From positions 310,001-374,000 of the forward strand of contig JAUIRK010000891.1 in the NCBI GenBank assembly GCA_030549495.1: a DNA stretch of 64,000 bases, in the 5' to 3' direction. A program made the position numbers and the translations under genes. The notes under the pieces were generated by a model. The model saw nothing but the letters and a program-made list of their open reading frames with translations, did no database searches and was not told the DNA's origin. Positions 21,223 through 34,800 of the stretch are shown here, piece by piece; the first letter of the stretch is position 1; the number at the start of each line of letters is the position of its first letter. The DNA comes from Nectonema munidae. Its lineage: Eukaryota > Nematomorpha > Nectonematoida > Nectonematidae.

Positions 21223-22794
21223 CTGGTTAATATTTAAAAATATATATATTAAAGTCATTTCTTGGGATAACAAAAATAAGCATCTTAATCAAGCCATAAA
21301 TTTTCTTTCAAAATAATGTTAATAAATATTTACCTCATATGTGCAAATCGGCAAAATATTTTTTATAAAATTTTACACAAATGCTTCAAAATTCAAAACA
21401 AAATATCTTTTATTATGAATGTTATTCATTCTTTCTTAGTCTTGAAGGCAGTACCTGATTGGCTATCAAGTAGACGTGCAAATTTTCAAAGACAAACCAT
21501 AATCATTGAGAATTTTATTGAATTGTTAGAAAATAAAAAGCAGATTATAAGCGTTAAAGATAAATAAGCTTGCAAAAGTTTTCAAAAATTATAAATTCAA
21601 GACATTCTTTACTTTGTAAACAAATAATTTAGCCACTTGCAAAATTAATCCACCAAACTTGCTGAAATGTTCATAAGATCAGTATAACGATGCTGCATCA
21701 TATATGGACTCTCATCACTTAACAACTTTTAACATAGAAAATTAGTTAAAAATCTTAAGAGAGTCTTTTAACACTTGTTTATCATAACGTTAAATTTTCT
21801 AGCATAAAGAAAAAATTAACCAAAATATCTCTAAAATATCTAAAATAAATATAAAATAACCTTCTTTAGAATTTCCTCCATAAAGCGCATAGTAAATATA
21901 CCTACCAACAATCTTTTTCATAACAATCTTAATCAGCAAGGCATATTTGAAAAATGAAGGCATAATAAAAAATTAAGAAAAGTTACATCATAAGTATTTG
22001 TTGAAGTAGATTGCAAGCTCTCAATTATGCTACGAGATTTTATGTTACCTTTCAAACCTCCTTTCTATTAAAAAAATACACTAAATATAAAAGGTTAAAA
22101 TAAGTATTAATAATATGACAAGTTTAAAAATATGTATAAGTTTATTCAAAATTTTAATTATACAAATTAACTGATGATAATTAAAAAATTATATTTTTTG
22201 ACTAAGTACATTGAAAAAAGATTTACTAATATGCTATTAAAATTTTCATATAATCGAAATTCTTAAAACCCGTTAAAACCGATAGGTAGACTTCGATGCT
22301 GTCTCCAACTCAAAATTGTTCCCCAGCACTGTTGAATGATTTTGGTTTTAAAGTAATGAATATTTTTATGTAATTTTGATATTGTTAATCATTTGATTCT
22401 TTAATTGAAAAATTATTCACAAGCCTGAATGATACCTAAATTTTCACAGACATAAAATTGATTTAAAAACATTTCTTAGAAAACAATATTCTTTACTTAC
22501 TTTTATTATTAATTTTTTCGAAATAAATCGACCAAAAGTAAAAAAGTTAAAGTTATTTTTGTTGAATCTTAAAATTATAAAGTAAATTAATTGGGTTAAA
22601 AATGTGAAGAAAATATTTTTACCCAACACCATACAAATAATATATTACGTGTGAATACATAACAAAATGCCAAAAGACAAAATATAATCGTCAAAGTGGA
22701 CAAAACACAAAAAGGATTTTAAATATTTTTTAAACATTTTTTATATTTTTACCAGCCAGCCAGCTAACTAATTATCTAACTAACTTAACGCTGT

Positions 22795-22834
<40 letters not shown>

Positions 22835-25800
22835 GAAGCTGTTTAATCAATTGTCTAATTCAGCGTCTCTCAACCATTTTAATTTCGCGGAAACATTAAA
22901 ATATATTAAAACTTTTAAGTAAGCCGACAAAAAAAATGTTAATTTTGTATTTTTTTATCACCGAGTTTTAAATTGAAAGAAAAAAAAATTAATTAAAGCG
23001 AAAAAAAATTCTCAATTAAGCGAACCAAAAAAGGCCATAAAAATTTATTTAAATTTTATCATACATTATCAAATATTAGTTTGAAAAAACCCTTTATCAA
23101 TTGTAGGAGTAGGACTAAATAAGATTCTTACTTTTCGTTTGTGTAACTTGATTAAAAAATTTTCATTCACAAAAACATCTAAATTTAAACGTGATAAAAT
23201 ATATTAATTTGCCTTAATATTCCTTGACGAACCCTTAGGTAGCTTTAGTGAAACCCTAGTGTTCCGCTTAACATAGGTTGAGAGACGATGTAATCTAACT
23301 AATAGTTATATGGTGTATTGGTTGCAGTTTTGTTAGATTTCGATTTTTAAATGTGGGTAACTTAGTCCTTTGGATTATGCCCATTATTCAGCATTTTGTG
23401 CAGTCAAAAGTGAATTGTGAAAAGTGCCTTAACGTCAACTGGTGGCAGAGATTCTTCTTCTTGGTAAAAGTCTTGTTTTTCCTTTGTTCCTTTTCTTCTG
23501 AAAATACCAGTTATTGCTTTCACAATGTTGTAAGGTGCTAGGGGTGAAGGAATCAAACTCCAGGGTACTGGAAGAACATTATCACTCTCTATGAAAGACA
23601 TCCATAAGCGAGCTCGAGAAAACTTCCATTCGGCATCTTCATCATTCTAATTTTGTGTGAATAGATGAGGAGTAAGTAAAATAAATTTGTGCCGATGTGA
23701 TCACCACAATTTTAAATACTAATCTTCTGCTTTCTTTTTTTAATGCAATTTTATATATTTAAAGCAGAGGATTTATTTCATACACTGGGGTCAGACTTGT
23801 AATCAAGGGGATAAATAAAAGAATATTTAAGACTAATCTTCTGCTTTCTTTTTCAATGCAATTTGATATATTTAAAGCAAACGATTTTTATTACTTGGAA
23901 CATTGGTGTCATACTAGTAATCAAAAGGTTAAATAAAAGAATTTTTAAGACTAATCTTCTGTTTTCTCTTCAACGCAATTCTAAATATGTAAAGCAGACC
24001 ATTTTTATTACTTGGAACACTGGTGTTAGACCAGTTAGATCAAAAGAAAGAAGTTAGATCAAAAGTTGTTAGATCAAAGGGTTGAATAAAAGAATTTTGG
24101 TGACTAATATTCTGCTTTCTTTTTCAAAGCAATTTTATATATTTAAGCCAGAGGATTTATTTCTTTTCTATTTTCTTGTAACATTGGTGTCAGACTACTA
24201 ATCAAAATTTTAAATGAGAGAATTTTTAAAACTAATCTTCTATTTTCTTTTTCAGTGCAATTTTATATATTTAATCCATTTAAGACCCAAGCAAAGCAGA
24301 CGACTTTAGTAATTCCTATTAAATTCAAAGTAGGAATTCGTCTGCGTTCCTTTTGGGAACTTTGGTCGTAAATGGGTTAAAGCAGACGATTTTTATTACT
24401 TCGAACACGGATGTTAGACTAGAAATCAAAGGGTTAACCCATTTACAACCAATGTTCCTATTTTGGAACATAAGTAATTTCATCTTCGTCTGCTTTTTTC
24501 AATGACTTTGAATATAAATCGTCTGCGTTTTTTTAGATATCGTCTGCTTTGCTTGGTCTTAAATGGGTTAAATAAGAGAATTTTTACGACTAAACTTCTG
24601 CAGCCTACAATTTTTATTATTTAGAACACTGGTTTTAGAGGAGTAATCAAAAGGTTATATAAGAGAATTTTTAAGACTAATCTACTTTCTTTTTAAATGC
24701 AATTTTTATATTTAAAGCAGACGATTTATTTCATCTCTTACAACACTGGTGTTCGACTAGTAATCAAAAAGAGAATTTTTAAGTCTAATCTTTTGCTATA
24801 TTTTTCAGTGCAATTTTATATACTTCAAGCCTTCAATTTTTATTACTTAGAACACTGGTTTTAGACTAGTAATCAAAGGGTTATATAAGAGAATTTTAAG
24901 ACTAATCTTTTGCTTTCTTTTCCAATGCATTTTATATATTTAAAGCAGACTATTTTCATTACTTCGAAAACTGGTGTCAGACTAGTCTTCAAAGGGTTAA
25001 CCTAATATTTGACTTTCTTTATCATTGGAATTTTTTCTATTAAAACAGATCATTTTTATGAGAGGGTTAAGAAAGGTCGCGAGCTTGGGTTGCAACCGGT
25101 AAAGTTTAGCGTTAATTTATCAATAAACTTAATTTAAAAAGTTTATACTGACATCATTTACAGGGAATTTAGTGTAGCTCTATGCATATATTAGTGGACG
25201 CTCTATAAACACAAAAAAAAGGCTTTAGTTCAAAAGACGTATAGGAGTATGTTTAGTTATAGTCTATGTTGTGTCATGATAGGTTTGATCTTCTGAAGTT
25301 GATAGATATTTTTAAATTATGATACTGGACTACTGGCACAAGTACACAACATGGTATAAGCTAGATAAGTAAACGTATGCTTTATACTAAATAAAGACAA
25401 AATACTTTCATTTGTTCAAAAAATCCTAATATCAAAGGATATTATATGTTCTGCATACATATAATTTTTAATATTTCAAAATAATGGCAGATATTAAAGG
25501 TAGACCACATTGAAAATACTTAAATCGCATTTTGAGGAGATACGCGTTACTTTCGAGAAAACTGTGTCCTGTACAACAAATCTCACTGCTGCTAAATTTA
25601 AAGGGCATCGCGGATTAATCTCTAATCAGAAAGAGCTGTGTTTATTGTAATTTGTGTACACTGTACTGTTGAATGGCAGCATTTGTTTGACAAAAGCCCT
25701 ATGAGATCATCTTCCATTTGCCTGAACCCCTTGGAAAGATAAATGCCCTAAACAAAGAGCTCAGGAAAAAACTCACTTCTGTTTCCCTTCAATGAGGTGA

Positions 25801-28800
25801 ATATTGCATCTAACGAGAAACATAAATTCTTCTTGTTGAAACTTGGGAGATGGAAGCTTGCTCAGCTTTCTTCCTTTGGAGATCTATAAACCAAGCTGCT
25901 TGGTTGATCATTTGAAGCAGTTGCACTAACCTACTTCAAAGACAGTTGTATAGTGGTTCCTGAATCTACTAAAGTTTAAATCACCGTACAAGACAATTTC
26001 ATTTAACCTCAAAATAACACAACCCCTCAAACGAAGTTACAGCTGGGAAGAAAACTGAAACTATGAATGAATGTTAAACCTAAGCTTCTATATCAGTATC
26101 TTCCTTCTAACTACAATACTAACTCATATCGATAAAATTAAATACAATGAGTCTTCTTAACACATCTAATAAATTATTTTGAACAAATAAAATGGTGTTA
26201 AGTAAAAATTTGCCCTTTTAAGTTTATTTTCTTTGCTAAATATTTTTTATCGATAAAGCAAAAGTTACTTATATATTTCTATGTATTATGCTTTTTAATT
26301 TAATGAATCAGTCATATATTAATATTATTAATATCATTTAATTATATAAATTATTATTAAATTCTTAAACGTTTTTTCGTATTTTTTTAATTATATTTTT
26401 AATGGAAACGTAATTTATCTTTTTGATATTTTTCGTTTTCATTACCTTTTTTATTTTTTTCCCAAGGTACATGTGCATTGCTTATGTAAAACTATGAAAC
26501 AAAAAGTTATGTTGCTGGATTCGAACGAAATACCTTGTGGTATCAAAATCTGGGATGTATAAAGTTAACTTACAATATCCATAGTTATCGCTTGGATTAA
26601 ATGAATATAAAGGGGTTAAAATCTTACGCGAATAGTTTGGAAGGATTCCGACATCATGGCAATCAGCATGTTGATTAGTACGACAACTGAAGCAGCTGTG
26701 TAAATGCCATAAAGTATGTAGCCTGAGAATTCGATAATGTCATTTTTGCCAATACTAGGCGAACTTTTATTGCCCATTCCAAAGGTTGTCCAAAATAGTA
26801 TACTGAAAGTATTTTGTATTCTAAAACAAATTTTCAAATTACAAGGTTGCTTTTGCGGATATTGTGTTTAAAGTGTCGGTATCGAATCCAACTAAAGAAC
26901 ATTCTTCCAAAAAGGGAGATATGAGAGAGATCATACAGGAATATTAGATCAAGTTTCCAAGCTTCAACGAATAGGACAACTGCGAAACCTTATGTATTAT
27001 TATCAATGAAAATGAATCATGAGCAGTTGTTCTCAACCGCTATCATGAGGGCCGCATAACATAACATAAGTGTATAAAGCAATGTAAAGACTAAAGAGGC
27101 TAATCGCCTCTATGTGAATTGCATCAAATATAATACAAATAAAATATAAATCAATCAAATAATGAGATAAGTTTTATCTTTCCAAAAATCATCAAGCTTT
27201 CATTCAAAGATATTTATATTCAAGGAATCGACAACTTCATTTGCAAACCATTCCAGTGATTATATGCTTTTTGTGATAAATAGGTTTGTCTATAATTACT
27301 TTGATAGGAATTTGTCAGTAAATTAGGTATCATGTAATTTTGCTATTCATTTTATTATTATCCTTTCATGGTAGTTTTTTTCACTAGAAATTTATTTTAT
27401 TAAATGTTTTGAAAAAACTTTTTTAAGGATTTATTTTGAACAGATTTTTCCTCTCTCAAAGCATTAAGATTAAGAATCTTCATCTTAGACTTTTTTTTTA
27501 TCAGTATTGTGTATTTTGTTATCAGGTGATATAAAGAGATAGATATTCAGCCTGAATATTTGTCAACCAATCTCAGTTCAAAGGTTTTTTTTCTGATGAA
27601 TCATTCGCGATTTTTATTGTTCAATTACAAAATGTTTTCCACTCTCTTCATCTAAAAGATTCTCTCTTTCACACAAAAGGAAAAAGATGGACAAATTCAA
27701 TTTAAATTAAAAAATATCTTGATTGTTACTAAATTCTCACATATTGGCATCTGTGCTATTTTTGATAACTATTATCTAAATTTTCAGATTTCCTACTCAT
27801 CTTAGTTAAATGATAGTGTTACTCCAAGATGATAAGTTATAGATTTAAAGATTTTTCATTTGTAAAAGCGGAACTTGTTTTTCACGTTCAAAATCTTTTT
27901 TGAAGCACCTAATATTATATCATTACACCACTTTCTAGTTCATTAAAACATGGCAGATCTTCCATTTAGTCAAGATACATATTTTTTAATTATTCCTTTT
28001 GATCACACGTTCTCTTTTCAATTAGTTCTCAGGGTGATTCTTTCTCTCATACTAATCTTCAAAAAATTATATAAAACGTTTTTTTAAATAAATATTTCAT
28101 AATCAATATGATTAAAGAAAGTATTAGAAGCCAAAATATATTAAAAAAATATATTTTTACCATACAACTAAAATATAACGATTTTTTGAAAAAATTTTAA
28201 AATAGATATTTTTAAATTTCAAAAATATTTCTGTTTGACATTAGACGTAAATCGAGCATTTGATTGACACACATTTTAAAACCTCTAAATGCAAAAACTG
28301 AGACCATAAATGAAACTAGCATTGTTGATTTGGTATAAAAATCGATATACGTGTCTTTAATTTTCGTCGTTGGAAATTTTTCGGACCATGAGCGCATTAT
28401 TAAAAGAGTCTCACACCCCCCCCCCCCCTAGGTAAATCCATCCCTGGTATGAGGGTATAAATAGTATGGAAGTACTTATACATAAAGGTATACTTCGAAA
28501 TCTTAGTTCTCTAATTTTCTACGCGTTTAGTCAACATTTAGAATTTTTATCCACTAACAAAAATAATAAACTAATAATAAATTTAAAAAATTAGGTTTAA
28601 TATGAAGATTACCTTTCGATTTAAAAATATTTATATAGTAAAATACCATCGTACACTGCATACAAATTTATTATGAAATGCTCATCTATCCTTTATATGA
28701 TATTGCTTAAAAAACTAACTTCCGTCCGCCTTTAAGAATTTTATTTCACTGTCTATATTTTTTTATATGATGAACAAATCCATGTTAAATTAAAATAAAT

Positions 28801-31800
28801 AAAAAATAGAATAGTTAGTTTCATAACTTAAAACAAAAAAGAGAAAAAACTGGTTATAGTACTATTCTAATTCTGGTAAAAAATCAAGTAATAAAATTTA
28901 AATAGTTAAATATTTTCTCGTAAAAATTTTATACAATGTAAAATATTTTAGAATAATAATACTTGAAGTTAGAAAACGATATGTTCGTATTTATAAAGCA
29001 TATATACCATTTTTAGTTCTATTTTATTTTTCAATTTTAAATAGTCTTTTATCTATTCTACGTTTTCTTTTTTCAATTCCTTTTTATCTTTTTCCTAATT
29101 TAATTTGTAATTTAGAAGGATAACATAATAGAATATAAAAAAGACAAAACAAATTGAAAAAAAGACAATTATTTAGAACAGTGTTTTTCAAACTTTTTTA
29201 CTGCGCCCCATAGCAAGAACCACAGTTTGCATCCTAATCCATAATATACTTTGCTCTCATTTGCGTATTTTTAATTTCTTTTCTTTTATGTCACGCCCCA
29301 TTTTAATTTTCACGCGACCCACTGAAGGGTCGGGATCCACAGTTTGAAAAACGCTGATTTAGAATATAAAAAGACAAAATAGAATTGAAATAAGGCAAAA
29401 TAGAACTATAAATCGTATATATAAAACTCTCAAAAATGGAAACTGAAGAAATGATCAAAAAGAGTGTAATGTAAAGGAGATTTTTAAATACTTTGAAAAT
29501 TATAAGAATATTACGAGCTAAAATTTTCTTTGGAGGATTCTTGTGAATACATTCCATACAAATTAGTGAGAGCGCATAAAAAAGCAATAAGAACAAGCAT
29601 AAAAACAACTCCAAATTTGATTACATCTTCTACCATTCTTCCAAGAGATATCTGCAGTGGTCCTATCTTTTCATTGGCTGGCAGGTAATACCAAACCCTG
29701 AAAAAGCTCATGACATTGGCAAAAGCGAACATGGTATTGAATATTGAGACTGGCGTGCTTGCAAAAAAATCTTAAAAAGTAACATTTTTAAAACTTTTTA
29801 CAAATTGAAAAGTTTATTTTTGTTCCAAAAAAGCCATCGCGTTGTATATGACCTCGATATAAAGATTAACATACATCAAAATAAACCAAGTTTGAAAATT
29901 TTGTTTTAAAATAGAAACAGAACTTTTTTCTTTAAAACAAGTATCCCAAAAATCTTAAAGCTATCTGTTTTTTCAGACTTTATCCTAAGGGTTCAATAAA
30001 ATCATTGTGAATCATTGTTGTAAAAGTAGAATTATTCTAAAAACCATTTTTTATATTTTTTATTCCTAATTGTTTTCGTTAACAAGAAAGCATTCAATAT
30101 TAATGTAAAGCCATATGATAAGGCAATTTGTATATCAATTAAAAACATTATGAAACATAATTGCTCTGTATTTGATATGTTATATATAATATATGATAGG
30201 AGAGTCAATATTACAGCGTTATCAAGTTTTGATTACATCTTAGTATTAAAGGTTTTTATTAGTTTTTACAATTTAATTTCAAATTATTTCAGATTTTATT
30301 TTTAAGTGTTAGAGAAATGTAATCAATGAATATAATGTCATTCTCAATAATACATTTTCTGCTGCAATTTAGTTAAAAAAATAAAGAAGTTTATAAAAAA
30401 GTTTTTATTTTTGAAAATATATTAAATCGAAATAACATTATGGTCTCTCATTAAACTTCTCAAACACTTAAAAATAAAATGGAAATTAATTAGAAATTAA
30501 ATTGCATCAAACTAATAAAAACATATAATTATAAATTTGCGTAAAATTTGAGAAAGTTGTAATGTTGTCTTATATATATATATATATCAAATACAAGCAA
30601 ATTTACTTTTTGTTTTCAAAAAATAAAATAAAATCACATACCCGTATGAATCTAATTAAAATAAGGAGGAGATATCTCGAGTGTTAAAGAAACTCAAAAA
30701 AACCTAAATTAGTTATTTACAAAAACTAGTATGTATAGGATAGTATTATTTCATCCAAATTTGTCAGAAAACAAAAAAACTATAAATTATATATTCAGAA
30801 ATGACCTGAAATTTTGTATTGAAATTTAATGAGTAGTTTAATTGAACATATTTTAGCATAGAAAATGTGTCATTAATCAAAATAGTTAAAAATTATATAT
30901 AATATTTAAAAAAAATATTGGTATTATTTTACAGTTAATGCCTTATGCTGCATATAATAACCTCTGGGTAAATATTCTCAATTTAGAGTCTATTTTGGTA
31001 AAGTAGTGGCCATTTACACAAAGAAAATTTTACCAGTGAACATTTGCCAAGTTAATAATTGTAAAATTTCTCTATTTTTAAACTGCTCAATTAGTAAGTA
31101 AGGTTACTTAGATAGGCCATAATTAATTTTGCAAAGCTTTTTAGTTATTTAAAAGTCATTTAAATTGTAAGCTAGTAAGTAAATTAGTTAGTAATATATG
31201 AAAACTCAATGTATTTTTGAAAAAACTCGTAACTTTACAATTAAAGTATTAGAACAAAATCTGTAAAATTATAAACTTACTTATGTAGTAAGTTAGATTT
31301 TAGTAAGAAAAATGGCTAAATAAAGATAAGTCGTAAGTTTTGTAATTAATTTTTGTAACCAACGCTTCTAACCCTTTAAAATTAGGAACCATATTTAAAT
31401 TTCATACGTATACTCTTTTATTTAAACCTTAGATTAAAAATCTAAGTTTATTTACATTCTATCCTAAACTTTTATTAAATTAAATTTTTTTAAATATTCT
31501 AACTTCTTACATGATGTGTTGATATCTGATTCTATACTCAATACAAAAGCTGTTAATGACTTCCAGGAAAGATTAGTCAGAAATAAGTTAAAATAAGCTG
31601 TGAATATGGTTGAATAAGCTCCTATGTACATCAACAACAAAAGGAAATCTAAGTAATTCCAACTATCGCTTAGATATTCGCCCAGACCTTCTTCCAAAAT
31701 TTGAGACAGTTCATTCTTGATGTAGCCTTAGAAATAAAAAAAAAGGAAGAAAGACCAATTTTTGATTAAATTAATAATAGACCTTGTTTACCTAATATCC

Positions 31801-34800
31801 AGAGTAAGACAGTGAGATGCACACCGAGATAGAGAACCACAAAGAGAGTTTTTAGGTTTTCTGATGAAGAAGCGCTAGAAATGCCAAACAAATTTGTTAC
31901 AATCTTGTCATTTCGCACACCCAAAATGAAAATCATGGACAAAAAAGTTGTGTGAGAAATAGCGTGACTCATGAACTTGATAAGCGGACTCTTTAGCCAA
32001 CGAGTGATCTAAAAGTCGTTTTTGTAATGATCCTATACTCTTCACATATTATCGTGTATGGAAGTTAACTCTTTTTATTCCTTATCCTTACTTATAATAA
32101 TACATTATATCTGCAATAATAAAGCATCCTTATATTATATTAGTAATGAGGACACAATACCATATTTATATGTATATGTACAAATGCATTTTTTTGTATT
32201 CCTTGTATACTGTAAATTTGAGAACTTTTTTTTCAATTACCAGGAATTAAGTAAAAATTTTACTTCCTTTTACAGACGTCACTGTGAATAGTAAAATTTT
32301 TATTGTAAAATAATCTTTATAATCCCCTATTAAAATAAATGAAAAGAAAATTTTTTTTTAAATATTTGGTTTAATTTCATGTTGCATCATATGTTCCCAT
32401 AATGGAAACGAAACTTGAAGTCGTATAATTCATAAAATTTAATTTATTATTAAAAATCAAAAATTAATATAAAGATTAGATTTTATTATATATACAAAAT
32501 ATATTTATGATTGTACATATATGTTTAATTTTTACATTTAAACCATTTTTTTAGGAAATTTTAAGTTACAAGTGTTGTGTAATCTTTCATTGCACTATTT
32601 GCAAGAAGGTCTTTTATTTTTTTAAATTCAACACATCTTCTTTGTGTGTTTGTTTCCAAATAATGATTCACTCCAACGTATTATAAGTATAATGATGTTG
32701 AATCTGTAGAACCTCCCAATCGTTTTGTTGATTCCACAAAATTGATGAAAGATCTACTACATATTTCTCTTCTAAAGGTAAGATTTGTAGTAACGTTATA
32801 ATTTTAAATTTTTTGATGAAACTTGTAAGTACTAACAGCAGAAAGATTTATAATATGGCAAAACAAATTGCAACACTATTTTTTATCGTAATCAAAGTCT
32901 ATAGCTTGTTAACCTATTGGCACAAATATCAACACCACCCTTTTCTTTATTATGCATTTTTACAAGGTTTTACTTGCTTTTTTTCTAGTTTTGACCCTTC
33001 TTTCATATATTTGATTAGGAAAAACATTATAGTAATTACTTACAATACTAACTTTTTAAAATTAAAAAATCTAAATTCTAAAAGAGGGTATTGTACGCAT
33101 GCTCTAATGGTATTTTCTGCCAATTCTTGCAATAACGTGCACCTTGTGAAAAAGTTATGAAGCACAAAAATCTCCTAACAAATCCAACAATATATTAATG
33201 TTGCATTTATATTCAATTGATTTATTTCTTGTTCAAAATATGATTAACTAAACTAAATCCTTTATTACCATTTAATATTATTGATTGCCGCTTACTTTAA
33301 CTTTTCTTTTTCAAAACTTTTATTTGAGGATTCTATTTAGTTTTATCATATAAATTTCAAAATAACTTTGATTAAAATTTACATTACATTAAATTCTTGT
33401 CTTCCTTTTTTCTCATTAAATGGCAGAAAATTCTTCAACTGATTGGATTTGTTTTAAATGTAAAGTAAATAAGGAACAAAATATGATATCTTGCTTTCAA
33501 TGATCGAAATGGCATTGTTATAATGTGGTCTTCCAGATAATTTTAATAGTTTTTTAGACGAGTATTCTTCGTTTTGAATTAGATGAAATTCTAAGAACTG
33601 CCTTAATATGCCCCATCACACGATTCTTTGACGAAAAGTAGAAATTCATATTCTGAAAATACAAATTTTATCAAACAATTAATTGAAAAAAATATCTACA
33701 AAAATCATAGAAATAATAAAGAATGAATTCAAGTGTTTTAAAACTTACACTAAAATAAGTATAGATAATACTCTTAAATCAAAAAAGACCTATACAGAGA
33801 CTGCCAACTCTAACAAAAATTTGTGTACATTAAATCAGAAGATGTATTCAATGAATTGGCTAAACAATACTTGAATGAAATTAAAGTAAACTATATGAAA
33901 GATAATTCTATCTTTATGAAATTTTCTTTGGCTGATGACTCAAGTCTCAAGAAAACGGAATCACTTTTCAAGGAAAAAAATATTTTATAAAAAAAGTAAA
34001 CAGTTATATCCAATGTTTAAAGTTTTAATTCCAACTGAGGTTAATGATGCGTCTTTCCTTGATGAAGCTTTAAAGTAAAACCCTATTTTGAATACTTTGG
34101 TAAAAGATGCGAGCATTTTTACCTTTTTTATTTTCATTTAAATCTAAGTCAGAAAATAATAAGTGAGCTGTATTCCAGGGCGATTCGAAATATATAACTA
34201 TCTAAAAAATAGTGATTTTTATTTATATATTAAATTCAATAGATTTAAAAGTTATAACTATATTGCAAATCAACGATGCACAAAATGTCTCTCTTTTGTC
34301 ATTCTATAGTAACACTTTAAAAAAGAGCTATCAAATGTGCTTATTTTGCTTCTGATAAGCATCCTTTCAATGAATGTAATTTCAAAAAAGATATAGAGAA
34401 TTTAATGTGCGCCAATTGTGTGAAAAATAACATAAAAGATATTAAACATTTTTCATGTAGCATTAAGTGTCCTTTGGTAATAAAATATTTAGAATATGTT
34501 AAGTCCATAACTAATTATTTTTCTAATGATGAGTGCTAATTATAATACATACGCTGATAATAATATAAAGAATATGAATGATTTTTTTGATTTATCTTAT
34601 TCAAAGACTTTTATCTTTCTAGAAAAAAGAATTTTATTATGATTTCTTTTCAAATTTAAATAGTTCTAAACAAATTTGCTGAATAATGGGGAAATTACTT
34701 ATGATTTTGTGACACTATGTAATCTTTTCAATGAAAAATTCACTGACTATCTTAATATGTCTAATTCCAGCATAGATTTTTCCAACTATTCTAAATTCTG

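Larger units (their letters stand above)
23700..25060. repeat. degenerate minisatellite, about 110-130 bp unit, about ten copies
   Basis: Each unit runs actaatcttctgctttctt, ...caatttTatatatttaaagc, agacgatttttattacttgg, aacactggtgttagactag, taatcaaagggttaaataag. Copies begin near 23717, 23832, 23951, 24101, 24228, 24585, 24676, 24781 and 24897. It sits in the TRP intron between exons 9 and 10. Two small MITEs are embedded. Confidence 0.85.

Noticed and set aside
21316-21567. Plus-strand frame ending [18 protein letters not shown] inside the last TRP intron
   Set aside because: It looks protein-like for about 40 codons, but no family was recognised and it has no partner exon. It is left as probable old transposon debris.
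23700-25060. Regularly spaced repeats suggestive of a CRISPR-like array
   Set aside because: Units of about 120 bp repeat along their whole length with no unique spacers, in a spliced eukaryotic gene.
26880-27300. Region with aggctaatcgcctc, considered as a LINE 3' end
   Set aside because: The similarity to LINE C-terminal coding was too faint to state.
28212-28397. Minus-strand frame considered as a TRP exon between S5 and the pore
   Set aside because: Exons 8 and 9 join in phase without it, TRPC proteins have nothing like it there, and the same residues occur in repeat R1 copy 1 at about 11.45 kb.
29303-29732. Second overlapping minus-strand frame at TRP exon 8 ([15 protein letters not shown])
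   Set aside because: Out-of-frame reading of the S5 exon and the following intron.
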